Source: Pontibacter beigongshangensis (GTDB lineage Bacteria; Bacteroidota; Bacteroidia; Cytophagales; Hymenobacteraceae). From it: 64,000 nucleotides of DNA. The stretch is from the NCBI RefSeq assembly GCF_014332515.1, contig NZ_VFSD01000002.1:248001-312000 (forward strand). Direction: 5' to 3'. Every line of letters begins with the position of its first letter. Position 1 is the first letter of the stretch. Shown piece by piece: positions 62,418-64,000 of this stretch. Both the position numbers and the translations under genes were made by a program. Below the pieces are notes generated by a model that had not been told where the DNA came from, searched no databases, and worked only from the letters and a program-made list of their open reading frames with translations.

Positions 62418-63656
62418 ATGAAGCCCTTTCACATATTCCTCTTTTTTATTTCTTTGCTCCTGCTGCCATTCACAGGCGTTGCCCAAAGCAAGACCAAGTC
62501 GAAGGCACAGCTGGAAAAAGAGAAAAAAGAAAACCTGAGGCGCATACAGGAAGCCAACCGGGTGCTGCAACAGACCAAGGTGAAGAAAGAAGCCTCGCTT
62601 GGCCAGCTCAACGCCATCAAAGAAAAAATCACGGTGCAGAAAGAGGTGATCGGCACCATCTCCAAAGAAATAAAGTACATCGAGTCTGATGTAAAAGAGA
62701 ACGAAGGAATTGTGAATGCGCTGCAGCACGACCTGGAGCAGCTAAAGGCAGAGTATGCCCGCATGGTGTATGCCGCCTCCAAAACGGCCAACAGCTACAA
62801 CAAGCTCATGTTCCTGTTCGCGGCCGAGTCGTTTAACCAGTTTGTGAGGCGCATGCGCTACCTGCAGCAGTACTCCGAAGCCCGTAAAAAGCAGGTGGAG
62901 CAAATAAGCAAGGTGCAGGCCGCCCTAAACGGGCACCTGACCATACTGGAAGCCAAAAGGCGCGAAAAGCAGGGCCTGCTGAGCAAGCAGCTCGTAGAAA
63001 ACAAAAACCTCCTCACCCTCAAAACGCAGCAGGACAACATGGTGCAGCAGCTCAGCAAACAGGAGGAGAGCCTCAAAAAAGAAGTGGCACAGCGCCAGCA
63101 GGCCGTTAAGAAGCTCGACAACCTGATTGCCGACATGGTGCGCGAGGAGATGGCAAGAGCTGCCAGGGCAGCCCGCGAAGAAGGCCGAAAAGCCAGTGGC
63201 AGCCCCAACAAGATTACGCTTACGCCGGAGGCGGCCCTTATATCATCTAACTTCTCGGGCAACAAAGGTCGCCTGGCCTGGCCGGTATCGCGCGGATTTA
63301 TCTCGCAGCGCTTCGGCCGGCACAACCACCCGGTTCTGAAAGGGGTAGTGGTAGAGAACCGCGGCATAGACATCCAGACAGCCAACGGAGAAAATGCCCG
63401 CGCCATTTTTGAAGGCAAGGTTGTGACAGTGGCCAGCGTGCCGGGTATGAACAATATTGTGATGATCCAGCACGGAGAGTTTTTTACGGTGTATGCCAAA
63501 CTCAAATCGGTGAGCGTATCAGAAGGGCAGAATGTGAAGCCCAACGACCCTATCGGCTCCGTTTTCACAGATGCCAACGGCACCACCGAGCTGCAGTTCC
63601 AGATCTGGAAAAACAGCGAAACCCTGAACCCGGAAGGCTGGATCAGGGCGAAGTAA
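62418..63656 (+). CDS. EnvC-like murein hydrolase activator (degenerate M23)
   Basis: The 412-residue exported protein has a signal peptide to about FTGVAQS, a long coiled coil (about 25-255) and a C-terminal LytM/M23 domain (about 285-410). The zinc site is degenerate: Asn314 replaces the first His (NRGID, Asp318 kept), YAKL stands for YAHL, and LQFQI for LHFEI. It is therefore predicted to activate amidases at the septum, as EnvC does, rather than cut peptidoglycan itself. Own promoter candidate. Confidence 0.9.
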   Translation: MKPFHIFLFFISLLLLPFTGVAQSKTKSKAQLEKEKKENLRRIQEANRVLQQTKVKKEASLGQLNAIKEKITVQKEVIGTISKEIKYIESDVKENEGIVNALQHDLEQLKAEYARMVYAASKTANSYNKLMFLFAAESFNQFVRRMRYLQQYSEARKKQVEQISKVQAALNGHLTILEAKRREKQGLLSKQLVENKNLLTLKTQQDNMVQQLSKQEESLKKEVAQRQQAVKKLDNLIADMVREEMARAARAAREEGRKASGSPNKITLTPEAALISSNFSGNKGRLAWPVSRGFISQRFGRHNHPVLKGVVVENRGIDIQTANGENARAIFEGKVVTVASVPGMNNIVMIQHGEFFTVYAKLKSVSVSEGQNVKPNDPIGSVFTDANGTTELQFQIWKNSETLNPEGWIRAK

Positions 63657-63732
63657 GGAAATTTTATGGGGTGGTAAAAGAAGGGGGGAAGCTGAAACCG
63701 GCCTGGCAGGGCCTTTTGAAACAAACGGAAGC

Positions 63733-63763
63733 AATTATGCTAATGAAAAAGGCCCTCCGGAGC
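63733..63763 (-). repeat. Core repeat copy
   Basis: AATTATGCTAATGAAAAAGG then CCCTCCGGAGC, followed by TTTCTGCTGCGCTG. Opposite to the EnvC-like gene, but in sense with the minus-strand terminator beyond it. Confidence 0.9.
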
Positions 63764-63819
63764 ACTTTCTGCTGCGCTGTGAGGCTCTAGGGCTCCGGGA
63801 AATTAGGATACCCCTAAAA

Positions 63820-63920
63820 GTAAAAAAACACCCTACAGCGCAGGGTGCCTTTCCAAGCTATGAAAACAAACTTAATAAATTCTTTATATAAAACAGGAGC
63901 GTTTATTGCTCTTCCTGTAT
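63820..63920 (-). ncRNA. Candidate small RNA (tentative)
   Basis: A TTAGTTTG box (63926-63933 on the minus strand, one mismatch to TAnnTTTG) lies about 80 nt ahead of the minus-strand terminator. The stretch between has a hairpin (GAGC/GCTC with AGG/CCT, 63894-63917 region) and no ORF. It could equally be the 3' untranslated region of a gene beyond the window. Confidence 0.25.
63822..63847 (-). terminator. Intrinsic terminator, minus strand
   Basis: CACCCT/AGGGTG stem (63829-63834 and 63842-63847) with a 7-nt loop. On the minus strand it is followed by seven T. No minus-strand gene is visible inside the window. Confidence 0.75.
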
Positions 63921-64000
63921 TAGTTTCAAACTAATGTAAATCTAATTTTTTTCTTATCCAACAACAGGCAGTTTTGCACCAGCCAAATTAGTAAAAAACT

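Larger units (their letters stand above)
63657..64000. other. Right-edge noncoding region
   Basis: A core repeat at 63733-63763, then a minus-strand terminator at 63822-63847, which implies a minus-strand transcript entering from the right or a short RNA beginning near 63920. A short minus-strand frame (64000 to 63926) is open but too short to judge. Confidence 0.5.

Noticed and set aside
3660-63763. CRISPR array
   Set aside because: The recurring ~31-bp core is dispersed over the whole window in both orientations, with no regular spacers and no cas genes.

Overview
The window reads as chromosomal DNA of a member of the Bacteroidota, most likely a Pontibacter-like member of the Cytophagales (Hymenobacteraceae). 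This rests on the gene families (DUF3078, DUF4292, DUF4184, GH97, DhnA-type aldolase), the rimP-nusA-infB order, the weak Shine-Dalgarno signals, and promoter-like -7 boxes of the TAnnTTTG type ahead of sodA, rimP, accD, fbaB, cysS and others. I see no rRNA, tRNA, CRISPR array, phage or complete insertion sequence.

Layout. 1-3.2 kb: GtrA-like protein, two hypotheticals, tadA, sodA. 3.65-8.84 kb: two successive MBOAT O-acyltransferase + SGNH-hydrolase pairs, probably for envelope polysaccharide acylation. Their first 399 codons and 138 bp of 5' noncoding DNA are an almost perfect 1,335-bp direct repeat, while the C-terminal tails and partner genes differ. 8.9-12.7 kb: overlapping DUF2339/DUF3999 pair. 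13.2-18.7 kb: dsbD, a CNNM/CorC-type protein, GNAT, gamma carbonic anhydrase. 18.9-27.6 kb: an arabinan/arabinoside degradation cluster on the minus strand (galM, GH43, GH97, GH51, GH43). 28-37 kb: radical SAM, outer-membrane barrel, AbgT transporter, LD-carboxypeptidase, DUF4184, endonuclease III-like, MBL hydrolase, DUF2238. 37.4-46 kb: lipoproteins, tandem OmpA-like proteins, accD, fbaB, M28 cyclase, cysS. 46.6-53.1 kb: membrane EEP hydrolase, then the rimP-nusA-infB operon. 53.2-63.7 kb: DUF3078, enoyl-CoA hydratase, and a run of flippase, dut, sugar nucleotidyltransferase, TPR protein, DUF4292 lipoprotein and EnvC-like factor.

The most striking non-genic signal is a dispersed ~31-bp repeat, called here the 'core': AATTATTCTAATGAAAA, a variable base, then GGCCCTCCGGAGG. 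I count 25 copies, 23 of them between genes. Nineteen of those 23 lie in a fixed orientation downstream of a gene 3' end, often next to CAG/CTG triplets and longer shared flanks. One copy is split by a 371-bp MITE-like element with 17-bp perfect terminal inverted repeats and a 9-bp target duplication. Two copies lie in frame inside the duplicated MBOAT coding sequence. The MBOAT cassette with exchangeable tails, and this repeat family, are the two things I would follow up first.
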